This document shows positions 45,173 through 56,102 of a DNA stretch of 64,000 nucleotides, one piece after another. The position numbers and the translations under genes were made by a program. The DNA is from Ligula intestinalis (lineage: Eukaryota; Platyhelminthes; Cestoda; Diphyllobothriidea; Diphyllobothriidae), in NCBI GenBank assembly GCA_036362985.1, contig JAYGXS010000008.1, positions 25,578,295 to 25,642,294 of the forward strand. The letters run 5' to 3'. How positions within the stretch are numbered: position 1 is the first letter of the stretch; each line of letters begins with the position of its first letter. The notes under the pieces were generated by a model. That model saw only the letters and a program-made list of their open reading frames with translations. It ran no database searches and was not told the origin of the DNA.

Positions 45173-45500
45173 TTTGGGATAAGCATCGCTCACAAACCAA
45201 AAGCGACAATCCGCCGGCAACACATGCAGCCTAAAGACACAATTCCCATCAACAAATAAACCGGTGTCATTTAGGGGATAGACTGTCTCTGTTATCAAAA
45301 TAAGTATGCTGGCAAGACCAAGAAGCAGGTTCGTAAGTGCACCAGCTCGCTGTGGGATGGATGGACACACTTCCCTTGTGGGCCACCCGTGCAGCTTTGA
45401 CGTCGAGAGCATGAGCATAGTAGAATTTTACGCCTGCTGCAGGAAGCGTGACATCCGAAACATCGATCTGTCAGCTGATTATCAAGCTCTGCGCGAATAA
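45173..45500 (+). pseudogene. Penelope-like element endonuclease remnant
   Basis: One frame reads FGISIAHKPKATIRRQHMQP, then KDTIPINK, stop, TGVI, stop, GIDCLCYQNKYAGKTKKQVR. After a frameshift the ORF ending at 45500 reads HTSLVGHPCSFDVESMSIVE and ends IDLSADYQALRE. 'IAHKP..T', 'GV.Y...C......YAG.T' and 'H...GH.F.F...' closing 'IDL...Y.ALR' are the connector, GIY-YIG nuclease and C terminus of Penelope-like elements. The minus-strand ORF at 45011-45418 is its shadow. Stops and a frameshift make it dead; no RT domain is present. Confidence 0.7.
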
Positions 45501-45915
45501 ATCGCTGGCACTGCTGAAGGTTATTCCTGACAAAGGCGAGTTAGAAATGCAGTGAACTGTACGATCTTTTTTATCAGAACAGTTGGGGAGCGTACTTAAG
45601 CTATCGATAAATTCTCCTTGGGCCAGAACATTAATAGAGAAAGGGGTACAAGTAAACATATGCGGTCAATAATGTTCGTGTTTGCCTGCAAGTGAATAGT
45701 GAAAATAGAGGGAGACGGTCGGTTGGGTTGGGGTCGAGAAGAGAAGAGAAGGCTGGTTGCAAGGGCGTGAGGGTTTGGTCGGGCCAGTCCAAGGGATTGT
45801 AGATGAAATATAACCACTCGTCCTGTTGAGCATTGGAGCTAGCTCCCGAGTCCTGTCAGTAGCCGCTCAACGACCAGCATATTGCAAGGGGGTTTGGCAG
45901 ATTTGCTTAATTTAG

Positions 45916-46157
45916 GTGAAAAAATCGCGGCCTCTGTGGGAGTCGAGCCTACACAAAAGACAAGGCCTTTGCACAGCCAACGCGTTACCACTGAGCTACA
46001 ACACTCACCGTGAGCCGTGAATTCAATTATGCATGGATCGATTTCACCCGCCCAACTTATTGCTCGTACGGAATCCACTATTACAGAACAGCAGGCTGGC
46101 TGATCAGGCTGGATTTCCCAAGCAATCATCCAGAATCCACCAGAATGACTTCGAGAC
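45916..46157 (-). repeat. SINE-2 family, copy 2 (reverse)
   Basis: In reverse it gives CATTCTGGTGGATTCTGGAT, TGGTGGATTC-like and GGGCGGGTGAAATCGATCCA, then the tRNA-like module with A box TAGCTCAGTGGTAACGCG and B box GACTCCCACAG. A truncated second piece of the same family adjoins at 46170-46250. Confidence 0.65.
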
Positions 46158-46259
46158 TCAATCAATTGCCAGGGGGGTTGACAGAATTGCTTAATTCGGT
46201 TAGCTCAGTTGTGGAAAATTCGCGGCCCCCACAATTGGATCAACCGTACTAGCATAACA

Positions 46260-47662
46260 CTGGCCTATACGTGTTTTTTAAAAGGGATTCAAAAAACGTT
46301 TTACTTGGATCAAATTAAGTACTTAGGAAACAGAACATATATTTTGGAGTCAATTTTCAATATTGATGCCGCAGCCGCCATAAACTATATGTGTAATTTA
46401 CGAAGAAAGTTAGCACTGTAATCGTGCAAGTCTGTCGTTTTTGGAATCCTAGGCTATTGCGTGCTTGCACTAGTATCCACCTGACATCAACGAATATTTA
46501 TGCGACACCTAAGTGTGCGCATGTGTGTGCCGACAATAAATCGTCCAGTTGCCGTCACAACGCTTCACGCAGATGACTATGCCTCTTGAATGCATGGCCT
46601 CATCTGAATGCAATGTCCCTAGGTAAATTCCTTAAGGGCAGTTATCAACAGGGCGGGTGTTTGAACCTGCAAATTGGGGCCCAATTTCAGTGGGTGCATT
46701 GACGCGTGGCATAGATGGTCTCTTGTGTATGAGCTGAAATTTGACTACCGTAAACGGTGTCACAAATGGCGCAGGAGATTTTGTACACGCCCACTTTTGG
46801 TTTGGCTCCCGTTTGTACCTTTGCAGTCCGCTGTGAACAGGACTTTGCGGTCAGTAGTGTCTAGTTACGTACTCTTAATCTCCCGGGGCCCTCCATCCGC
46901 AGTGCTGAAGGCGATGACCGCGACTTCAGGACGTATTCACACCGTCGGCGGCAGGGCCACCTTGATGCCGTTTTTTGTTCATGGCGCTGAAACCATGAAG
47001 TCGGCGCCTTCCACGTTTATCTAACTCGAGCTCTCTCTCTCTCTCAGGCGCCATTACAGGTTTACTGGAAAGGCCACGCATCGTAGCCCAGTCTATTTGC
47101 ATTATACCACCACCACCCCTAGAGCCGAGCGCGTGCGCGTATGCATTTTGCAGGACTTAAAGTCACGTACGCAACTCGTGTGCGACTCGTATGGGTTCAC
47201 TTTCACAGGGCTGCGTGAGACTGCGTGGCGTGGACTGTCATTCAATCCCCCTCTGCCCCCTGCCCATTTGGCCTACAATACCCGTTGCATCACTTTAGTC
47301 TCCCCCCCAATCCCACCTGAATTTGTCTAGACTGCGTATCGCCACTAGCGTACTACGTGGTCATTTGGCCGTGGCGGCGGCGTCAGACTCAAAAAAGTAT
47401 ACGATACACACATATTTAGAGGGCCTCAACTCTGGCGGCGTCGACTGGTTTCGTTCCCTTCAGGTCTCTCAGGTTCGTTTGAAAAAAGAACCGATAAAAC
47501 TGTCTTGTAGGGCCGTCTATATACCTATATCTCCACCAGCAGTCTGTCGCAATTTGTGGTCAACATTTAATTCTTGGTTAGCGAGTGCAAGTGAATATTT
47601 AATTGTGTTGGAAGAGATCAAAAAGTAATAAATTAAGGAAACTTATACGGCAGGTTCATGAT
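46260..47662. other. Unassigned stretch with a (CT)n run near 47034
   Basis: Several ORFs of 60-116 codons overlap in different frames (46674-47024, 47323-47628). None shows a domain or codon pattern that I trust. Confidence 0.3.
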
Positions 47663-47900
47663 GTGAGCTCCTGGGCAAAGCGGAACTTAATTGTTCCTCT
47701 ACAGAGATTCATCGTATTCCCGATCTCAACCGACAAAGCAAGGGGCCCGAGGTGCCGTGATAGAGTATTAAACTCAATGACCAAAGGTCCCGGGCTCAAA
47801 TCTCGGGGCTTCCAGCCGTTAAGATTGGGTATGACTGGCTGATGAGGGCTAAAAAACCAGAAATGAAAATTCCAGTCTCTCTTTGCCTTGTCGGATTCAT
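47663..47900 (+). repeat. Hammerhead-SINE family, second well-preserved copy
   Basis: Leader GTGAGCTCCTGGGCAAAGCG, tRNA-like body (A-box-like GGTGCCGTGATAGAG; B box GGCTCAAATCTC), then AAGATTGGGTAT and a hammerhead at 47833-47877, ending CTTTGCCTTGTCGGATTC. The order matches 15964-16222. Confidence 0.7.
47833..47877 (+). ncRNA. Type I hammerhead ribozyme in a SINE, copy 2
   Basis: Stem I GACTGG (47833-47838) pairs perfectly with CCAGTC (47872-47877). The core CTGATGA and GAAA are intact, and the minimal stem III is ATGAAAAT. Stem II (GGGCT/AACCA) has lost pairs. Predicted cleavage is after T47871. The perfect stem I here and the better stem II at 16155 support one common fold. Confidence 0.6.
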
Positions 47901-48589
47901 TTACTCAAACTTACATTCATTGAAATGCATGAACTAGAATAAAATCCATCAACATAATCCCTTGCTGCGCAGAAAATTGATATCTTTTATTGGAGGAAGT
48001 TAACAAAAAAGGGAAATTAGACCTTATATTGGTGGAATTTAATGAAAAAAGGAAATTCGGATTACTAAACACGTTAAAGTAGGTTATTCTTATAAGGCAA
48101 AAGCAAAAAGGTCATTAGCGGCAACTTCCAGATACAAGTTAACCGGTGGATATGTAGGGGCCCGCTAGCGCTACTATCACTGACTCATTATGCCCTCGTC
48201 TGCCAAGCTTGCAGTTGCACTGACTATCCACCACTCGCGCTCTTGTCGATCTGCCGTTCCCAGATTGGCTGCAGGAACAAAGCATGTCCTGGGCTTCCCG
48301 GAATCTCGCGCGCCCACTTTAGACGCGGCCTGTGTTAGGACAGTAGCCTGACTGAAGGCTTGTTACCTTGTCGACTCTCCTAAGGCATCGTGCCTGCCAC
48401 CGACCGCCACAATGATTCCTTTGTTCAATAGCTGACTGAATCTAAGGTCATATACGTTCGTTGGGCTGGGCCCGAGCAATGACCTTAGACCGCACACGCA
48501 CGCGCGCGAGCCTATGCAAGGCACACCTGGTCGCTGTTCCCCGAGGGTCAACTGGTCGCGTGACGTCATCCCAATGCGGCCAATCAGGC

Positions 48590-48860
48590 CACAAGGGATC
48601 ACGCAGACAATCTCTTATAAGCTTCTGTCCTAAGAAGACAGGGGAGTTGCATCACACGCGGACTACGAGGACACCACAGTCCGCCCCCAATGCCCAAGCT
48701 TGCCCCCGAGGCAAGAAAAACATGACGCTGGAGATCAACCAGCGGCAACTGCCACCCGAGACAGCGACTCCGGGTTTTGTACATAACAAAGCCTCCTCCT
48801 CGTGTATTCCAGAATTATGCCCTTCTTATTGTGTTCTGTCTTGGGAATTTCAACAGGGCA
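48590..48860 (-). repeat. Repeat family R-B, copy 2
   Basis: Reverse-strand partner of 22236-22600; it includes GGGCATTGGGGGCGGACTG and CTGTCTCGGGTGGCAGTTGC in the same order. Confidence 0.55.
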
Positions 48861-49608
48861 TAATTTGACGATGACACATATCGGATGCCACCGATACAAC
48901 ACTGGAGATGCAGAACTCTTCGTTATAACAACCTGCTGACCGGCGATTGCTCGTTCGTCTGACAGCCAATGTGCTCCTACCTATTCTACACTTCCTTCTG
49001 CATAGAATAGACTGTTCTTTCCTATTTGTATCTCACCTTATCGCTTGCCGCAAGGACCCGAGCCAGAATATCGCAGCTGCTGGAGTTAAACTAATCACTT
49101 AACCCCCTGTGCTTAATATGTCTATCGTCTGCTGATGAACAGCGCTCACCCAAGGGCAACTTGTACTGCGGCTTTGCCCAGTTTTCCTCTATGCCAGTTT
49201 AAATTTTTACTTCTGTCAGCTCAGCTGCCGCTCAGCTGCCGCTCAGCGCCGACTAATAGTCACTTAATTCACGCCCTTTTTTCGTTGATACTCGGTTTTG
49301 TAATTATGATGCTCAGATTCACAATGTGTTGGGTTCTAATTGGATGGGCCCGAGGGTTGCCCCTCAATTCATCAGTTCATTCTTCCAATTAGCACGGTAT
49401 TTATTTAACTAAAGAAAAATCACTTCTGTATTTTCTCTGGCTTCTCAGACATCCTAAATGTTCCTCATTTCAATTGAAGTGGGATCGCACACAGTTAGTC
49501 AGCAAACGAAACCTTGAACACTCTCCTTTTTCTTCCAAGGTAGGGCCGGCTAATGATTCAGAAAACACGGAAAAATATTATTTTATATTGTTAGAAGATT
49601 TCGACAGC

Positions 49609-49815
49609 CTAGTAGTCATTCTGGTGGATTCAAGACGATTGCTTAGAAATCCTGCTTGGGCAGTCAACTCGCGGTTCCGTAAGGGTGGATTCCATATGAG
49701 CGGCATGGCTTCGTAGCTCAAGTCGGATAAGCGTTGGGTGTGTAAAGGTCTTCCCTGCTGTGCGGATTCGACTCCCGCCGACGCCACGAGTTTTTTCACA
49801 ATTGGATCAACTACA
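49609..49815 (+). repeat. SINE-2 family, copy 3
   Basis: TAGTCATTCTGGTGGATTCA, GATTGCTTAGAAATCCTGC, CGGTTCCGTAAGGGTGGATT, then the tRNA-like module (TAGCTCAAGTCGGATAAGCG ... GGATTCGACTCCC) and TTTTTTCACAATTGGATCAAC. It lacks the middle block with GGGCGGGTGAAATCG. Confidence 0.65.
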
Positions 49816-49949
49816 TTATCGAAATACTTGTAAAAAAAGTGTACTTCAAGTTAAAATACGCATGACGCATCTTTTTTCCGCATTCCCAGTCCCTACTGCC
49901 TCAGAATGGCCTTCATCTAAAGAATCTAATGTAATCGGCAAGTAATTCG

Positions 49950-50240
49950 TAGTTTTAAGGGGGTCTTAGTCGTGGTTTAACGCGGAGCACTACAATATTC
50001 AGGTCGAATCCGGGTTTCGGAAAAGACGGAAGATACCAGAATAAGGCATTTATTGTGTACCTTACCCTGAATTGCTGTCTCAGACAGCCGAGGCCGATAG
50101 CAAAGCCAAGGCTTGTGTTGACTGCGTCTAGTCATGTCCGAGAGGGAATGAGACAGCGGTGGCAGCTGCTTTTATATGATTGTGGAGCATCAAGCGGGGT
50201 CCCATTGGAGTGTTGTGTTTTGTGGTCCATGCTGTGTTAG
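49950..50240 (+). repeat. SINE-3 family, 5' half
   Basis: Begins with a tRNA-like stretch: A-box-like TTAGTCGTGGTTTAACGCG and B box GGTCGAATCC. Continues collinear with 34635-34900 (GCCAAGGCTTGTGTTGACTG versus GCCAGGGCTAGTGTTGATTG; AGACAGCGGTGGCAGCTG versus AGACAGTGGTGACAGCTG). Confidence 0.55.
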
Positions 50241-52106
50241 CTGATAGTTGAAAGAACAGAACGATCTAACTAATCATAAGTTCGCATGAAGTCTCCCCCA
50301 TATCGTGTTAGGCTGATAATGGTCGCCCGACCCTAATCCTTTTTGCTCCCAAAAGTCGCTTGAATTGCTACAGGACTTCATCTTCTTTTCCAACATATAA
50401 AAACCGACAGAGAACGTGTCCGGTGAACTAAGCAAACACGGTTCTAAGAAAATTGGGACCTGCGTTATTGTCTTAGTTCAGTTATTCGACAAGCTTTATT
50501 TTTGTTTGGTTAAGACGTGTTGCTTGGATCATGTTACCCGTCGTCTGAAACTAAAGTAGCTTGTTGTCTCTTTTATTTCCTTAAGTATTTAAAAAAAACT
50601 TTCAGTGGTTCATGCCTACTGTGTTTTCCCCCAGCCATTGCATCGCACCTCAAAGTATATTTTTGTCTGCCCCTGTTTCTTTCGAAAATAATGCACCAAA
50701 AAATAAGCGGAAAAGAAAACTGCGAAGCACCATCTTTCTGTTCGCTGATTGGATGGTATTTTAAGGGATGTTATGCTGCAGATTTCCTTATTGGGTAGTC
50801 CCCTTCGTCTAACTTTCCCATTGGTTGTGCATTTCATCACTGTTACTGCTACTGACCAATCGTATGAAGACAGGATTTACGTCCAGAGAGCTAAAATCAA
50901 TGCTCAGTTGGCCACGCAACAGCGTATGCTCTTGCGATACGTGCAGAAAGTTCGGCGTTGGAGCTTTCTCTTATCGGAATGAAAAATACGCTGAATAGTT
51001 TTAGGGGTTGACGTAGGAGCCCAATAGGCAAATACTACTTTTATTTTGCAACGCAGTCATGTTCCGCATTTAAGTAATGTATTGGCCTGGCAGGTTTTGA
51101 GGGCAGAAGAGGCCCTTCAATCTTAAATTCAAGCAAACCGTGACAAACTGCAGGGAAATAAACGTTGACGCCTTTAGTGAGGAATAAACTTATCATAAAC
51201 ATGAACGCTAGTAGGTGTGGTGAAGTCGTCTTACGACCTTCAATAGGTTCCCTAACTCATGAAACGCAAACTGAAATTCTGAAACGTTTTTTTTTCGATT
51301 CGAACAAATTACTTTAATAGGGTTGGTTATATTGATTTACGTAGATTCTTATTTCAAGATATTTCAGTTGCGTCAAAATGCGACCTTTTTAAAGAGCTTC
51401 TTTCTGACCACCTGCAAAATATAAAAAATTTAAAGCTGGGTACTTAAGTAGAAGGAATTTATCTCGCCGATTTTCAGTGCCACTTTTAATTCAAGTATAT
51501 TTTAGAGAAAACATAAACAAAGCCATTTTTCTTTTACTCGTTTGATAGCAACGTGCGCCCTTTTCAATTTTATACTTTAAGAAAGCGTATATTGTGGTTC
51601 ATCCAAATAATTTTCAACCCTTCTAGGTTTCCTAACAAAATGCCTGATGAAAAGGAAAAATGTTGAACGTTATGAGGAAGCAGTCAAGTAGTACTCACAA
51701 AATGTTGCAATGTATGTTTATGTTATATAGACAACGGTGATAATATGTATGGCAAACACGATATACCGTACTTTTGGCATAGGTACTACCTAAAAGCCCA
51801 GACGCGTGTTCCACTGATGCTTCTGCTGTTGCTGCATCATACAGCAACGAAGGGTTTGGTTCCTCCGTGGATCCCCTAGCGTTCTCTATGCGGTTTCCAG
51901 AATAAGACCTCCAAATAATAATCTGGGAAATAATTTAAGTTATCTACCTCCAAGTCGTGCACTTAATAATTTCCAAAATTCTTTCCCCGATCATTATCTG
52001 GAAGTCATATACCAGAAAACCATATAAAGAACCCTGGGGGACCCGCTTGGGAGCCGAACAAGTCGTTGCTGGATTATCCAGCAGTAAAAACAGTTATGAC
52101 ATACGT
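50241..52106. other. Mostly unassigned; MITE-like remnant near 51330-51700
   Basis: TTTGATAGCAACGTGCGCCC, TTCAACCCTTCTAGG and related text around 51340-51700 resembles the internal part of the mariner-type MITE at 9527/23664, heavily diverged. No gene was recognised. Confidence 0.3.
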
Positions 52107-52256
52107 GCCTGGGCGTCAAGGTAGTTTAAAAGGTGTACATCATACACCCTAAACCCCGCAATCCTACGTACGAGACCGGTTGTTATAGGGGGTTTTCGGG
52201 GTGGGGAAATAGGTGTATATGAGGTGCACTACTTAAACTACTGTTGTCGCCTGGGC
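52107..52256. mobile_element. Short foldback element, 150 bp
   Basis: GCCTGGGCGTCAAGGTAGTT at the left pairs with the right end, whose inverse reads GCCCAGGCGACAACAGTAGT. The arms extend about 45 bp. The termini match the 577-bp element at 4870-5446, so this is probably an internally deleted relative. Confidence 0.6.
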
Positions 52257-52659
52257 TTTTAGCTAGAAACTATGTCGTATGTTCGATATAACGTCTCTGT
52301 CACATTAAATTCATACTACTTGTAGTAATACTTATTAGCAGGACGGACGTTGCGTGGTGACTCCCTAGAATTCGATTGTCTTCTATTCAAATGTTCACAT
52401 CAATGTCAGATCTGGCCCCATAAAGTGATGTTTTCCTCACGTACAAAATTATTTCCCCGAACATACCTAGACATATATATATATATTTGTGTTTTGGCAA
52501 ACGCCTTTCAGCACCCTATTGGTAATGCAGCAGCTAAGATATACTTTAATACAGCAGAAAATTTTGAAAAAAGGTCATTTACGTTAAACGAAAAGCGATC
52601 AGACGCCGGCTAGTCGAAAAAAAGACGTGCATTCGTGGAATATAGTAGCGTCGGAGTCA

Positions 52660-53092
52660 ACAATGTGGGATACGATGTGGTCCGGCCAGATAAAAGGCGA
52701 TAGAACGTATCTCAATAGTAATAAGCTGGTAGATATGATAAGGCATGGAAGCCATAGTGTTAGGGAGAATTGAATAAGGTGCAACAAATGTCAGTAACAT
52801 AAAAGTGACTCTTAGACAAGTGCAGTCCAGCCATGAATGGGCCAGAGTCCAGAGATGCAGTCCGGCAGGTAGATCACCGGGTCCGGACAGCTACAACCGA
52901 ACAGTAGATCGTCGGTTCTGGGAGTGACTGAGCGCTAACAACTCCCCCGCAGTTTTTGCACTGGTCACGCCTTGAGAAGTGATTGGCTAGTGAAGCCAGA
53001 CAAGTCCCGACCTTGACACGTCCAGCGCACACGCGCTGGTGAACACGAAACCAAGGCATGCGGGACATGCATTTGTTAAAGTACAAGGTCGC
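52660..53092 (+). repeat. Repeat family R-D, copy 1
   Basis: Collinear with 58122-58532: GTGGGATACGATGTGGTCC, GTAGATATGATAAGGC, AGTGCAGTCCAGCCATGAAT, TAGATCACCGGGTCCGGACA, GTAGATCGTCGGTTCTGGGA. It could be a solo LTR or a SINE-like unit; termini were not resolved. Confidence 0.65.
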
Positions 53093-53264
53093 TACTCATT
53101 TAATTACCTGTGAAAAACTCGATAGGCTCGATGGCGCTTGACGTTGGAGTACTGAAGTCTTCTTCTTGGGTCGAGTTCATTGTTTTAAAGCCATCAACCC
53201 CCCCACTTTTGATTAATGCCTCTGCAAGTGTACTGGTAGATGCTAAACTGATAGCTTACGAAGT

Positions 53265-53475
53265 CCTGTTTAGGCAGCCAGCTAACTGTATCCGAATTGA
53301 TTAATTTCGTAGGTTGCAGTAGGAGCAGGTGGATAAACTGACTTAAGTGTGGTTTACCTCACGGCTCCAGGTGGGGGTCTCGTAGCTCAATTAGCTAGAG
53401 CTTTGGCTGTTCTAAAGCCTCCCCCTTGCTAACGACTCTTCGAAGCCCACCGACTTAGTTTTACAACTGGGTGTA
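53265..53475 (+). repeat. SINE-2 family, copy 4 (diverged)
   Basis: tRNA-like module with TCGTAGCTCAATTAGCTAGA and a mutated B box (CTTCGAAGCCC), followed by TTTTACAACTGGG. The upstream part keeps the family order weakly (GCAGCCAGCTAACTGTATCC; GGTGGATAAACTGACTTAAG). Confidence 0.5.
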
Positions 53476-53860
53476 GTGAAAGCTCGTAGGCCACGTCAAA
53501 GGATCTAATTTGGTTTAGTGTGACGTCCCTGGTAGGATCAAGGGAACAAACACGTAGGCTACCCACTACGTTATACAGTCGGGTTACGCAGTTAAGTTTT
53601 TGAGTTTGTTCAAATAGCAACCGTATAGTGGAGGTGAAGAGAGCAGACCTTTGTAGCAGCTCGTGCCTGGCTGACTAGCTCGCATCGAAGTGCATTTTCC
53701 CAACGGCTCGCCGACGCGGTTTTTGACGTCTCGATCAGCAAATCACGGTCCCCGCACCTACGCTCAAAAACCAGGCGACGAATGGGGAGCTTGCACGCGT
53801 GCCCGACGCAAGTTGCCTCTCTGCCCAAAATATCCAGGCCGACCTAGCCAGTGAAAGCTA

Positions 53861-53884
53861 TCTCTCTCTCTCTCTCTCTCTCTC
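53861..53884. repeat. (TC)n microsatellite
   Basis: Twelve TC units in a row. Confidence 0.95.
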
Positions 53885-54139
53885 TGTCTTCTGGCCCGAC
53901 TTCTCAAAGACCTCACTTGGAAATCGGCTCTGAGCGAGACGGGTTGGAGGCCGCGCGCTCATGCGCCCTCCGGCCGTACAGCCATGCCGGATGGACTGGC
54001 AACTTTCCCATAACTTTTCTGTAAACAATACACTGTTCCGTCTACTCTCGCCTTTCCACCGTCTTCTCTCCAATCTCCTAAGGAAACTGGGCCTCGAAAA
54101 TTGTAGCTGTTAGGGTTACCCGTCTTAGCCTTACCACTT

Positions 54140-56080
54140 ATACCTTTTCTTCTGGCTTTTAATCCGCTCTGATGAACCAAAGCTTGATTCGGTTTTCTTT
54201 TCTTCCAATGATTTTCCACCTCAACACAGTGCATAGTCACTTTTCTAGTTTTAATATGACACGCGATGTGGTGTGATTGCGTAGAAAGCTAGGGGCATGG
54301 AGCTGGGACCAAACGCACTTGCTCGGAGAAATACGACGCGTGATGCCTCTGCGGGATGTGGGCAGTGCCAGCTAGCTCACACCACCACACCATCCAATCC
54401 TTAAGTAAAAATGGGCACCTCCGCAAAGCAGGGCTGGTAGCAGAGCCTGGATTTACACTAAAAATATTGATGCGCATCATTCAGTGGTGGTAAGAACTGT
54501 TCAAGGTCACATCTTTCATTTACTGGAGTGCATTGGAGTTTGGGGATGACGATTAGCTCCATTTACGAGCATTTCAGGTGATGAACGAATAAAAAGCAGA
54601 AATTTCGGTTCGATTGAGGAGCTACTGTTCAGTCAGTTCGTGTCCGCGATGGAACCATGCTCCGAGGGCGTGGCTCTTGTCGGTCGCCTGCAGCCAATCA
54701 GTAAACTGATGCAGTTTGATTGGCTACGTTTCACAAGACGGGCGTTTTACATGACGAGCTCGGTGCCGGAATGGATTACCTCGTCAACCGAAGTTCCACA
54801 GTAGATGGAACGATTGGGGCAGTAAAAAATTGGACTAAGAGGACTAGAAAAAAGGGTTTTTGTATGTGCATTACAGCGTGGACACAGTGGACGTCAAAAA
54901 GAAAAAAATCTGGTTTTGATAGTCCACGGCGCGCAAAATAGTGTGAGGAGACAGGAGGTTGACGCCAACACCTTTTACGGCTAAGCAGTCTTCTCTCGCA
55001 CAGCACCAACGCAGCAATTCATCAACCTAACCTCTGGCGAAGTGCTTACATTCCTTACCATATTTATTATTAGTTTACCTAATTAGGAACAGAAGCGTAT
55101 ATAGGCCCACCCATTTATCCCTATTCCCTGAATGCTTGCCTACAAAAACCGTGGTTATAGGGTTTTATAGGTGGGTAATTAGGACACACAGTGGAATTTA
55201 CTTTGATCGATGCTAAATGCGTTTAAATTTTGCTGAATTTAAAGTGTTGTTTATTTAGATCTGTAGATTTTCCTAATCTGTATTATCGTTTACCTTATTG
55301 CGGAAAAACCCGATAAGCAAATTGCAGATTTCTTGAATTTCCCTAAGAATTGAAATAGTGGTTAGTAGGTCGTCTACTTCAACTTACATGAGCTCCAACT
55401 TACCGTTCTGGAGTAAGGTTAGTATAATCCGCGGCGATAAGCGCCACGCACAAATTCAATTTACATGTGAAACAACTTCCAGCCGCTACGGGAAACAACT
55501 TTGGCTACATTTTTTTCCCTTTACACTTACTTCTAAAACTTTTCTTCTCTGCCTTTCCTATTTCCCCATTCCCCAAAACTCTATAACCACCATTTTTAGA
55601 GGACAAAATGCTGGGGCCAGTGGTATATGAGTGGGCCTACATAAGCTTCTTTTACCAACTAATTTATACTAAATTCGCCCTCTACCCGATATTTATGCTT
55701 GCTTTTCCAGATGTAGAGGTCCGCATTTGGTAATGGACCTCAAAAATGACCCTAATGATAGCATATTAGCCATATTCACTACCTTGGTTCGGTCGAGTTT
55801 TAGCTTTCGACAACCATATAGTTGAAAGTCGCGCACCACTGTTTATGCTTCTTACTCGCAAGGAACCTGTCTGACAAGCACACGGGTTGACAAATGTTGC
55901 TCAGCATTGACTTATTTTAACGCCTTTTGTTTCTCTGAACGGCAACCTGCACACTGTGTCATCCCCGTTTTGAGGGAAGCAACATGGCTGGCGCACTTCA
56001 AATACTCCTTGTTTTCCGGGCATGGTTTTGCTTTCCCTTTCACCTGATAAACGGGCAAACAGCAAACATATGGTGAAAGT
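54140..56080 (+). repeat. Tandem duplication, unit A (interrupted)
   Basis: Collinear with 56103-57525. Landmarks: GCTTGATTCGGTTTTCT, GACACGCGATGTGGTGTGAT, TCATTCAGTGGTGG, TGATGCAGTTTGATTGGCTA, TTCGGTCGAG, and the closing ACCTGATAAACGGGCAAAC. It carries a foldback element (55091-55650) that unit B lacks. No protein was recognised in either unit. Confidence 0.75.
55091..55650. mobile_element. Foldback DNA transposon, about 560 bp
   Basis: Ends AGAAGCGTATATAGGCCCAC and, inverted on the right, AGAAGCTTATGTAGGCCCAC. It interrupts tandem unit A at a site where unit B is continuous; TTTACC lies on both sides and may be the duplicated target. Internal sequence matches 4870-5446 (for example TCCTAATCTGTATTATCGTTTA and GGTCGTCTACTTCAACTTA). 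Confidence 0.65.
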
Positions 56081-56102
56081 GACGAGAGCAGGCCTTCATC
56101 GA

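Noticed and set aside
46660..46830. Minus-strand text GVYKISCAICDTVYGSQ resembling a GIY-YIG nuclease
   Set aside because: The match is short, neighbouring sequence on both sides does not continue like a Penelope-like protein, and no terminus was found nearby.
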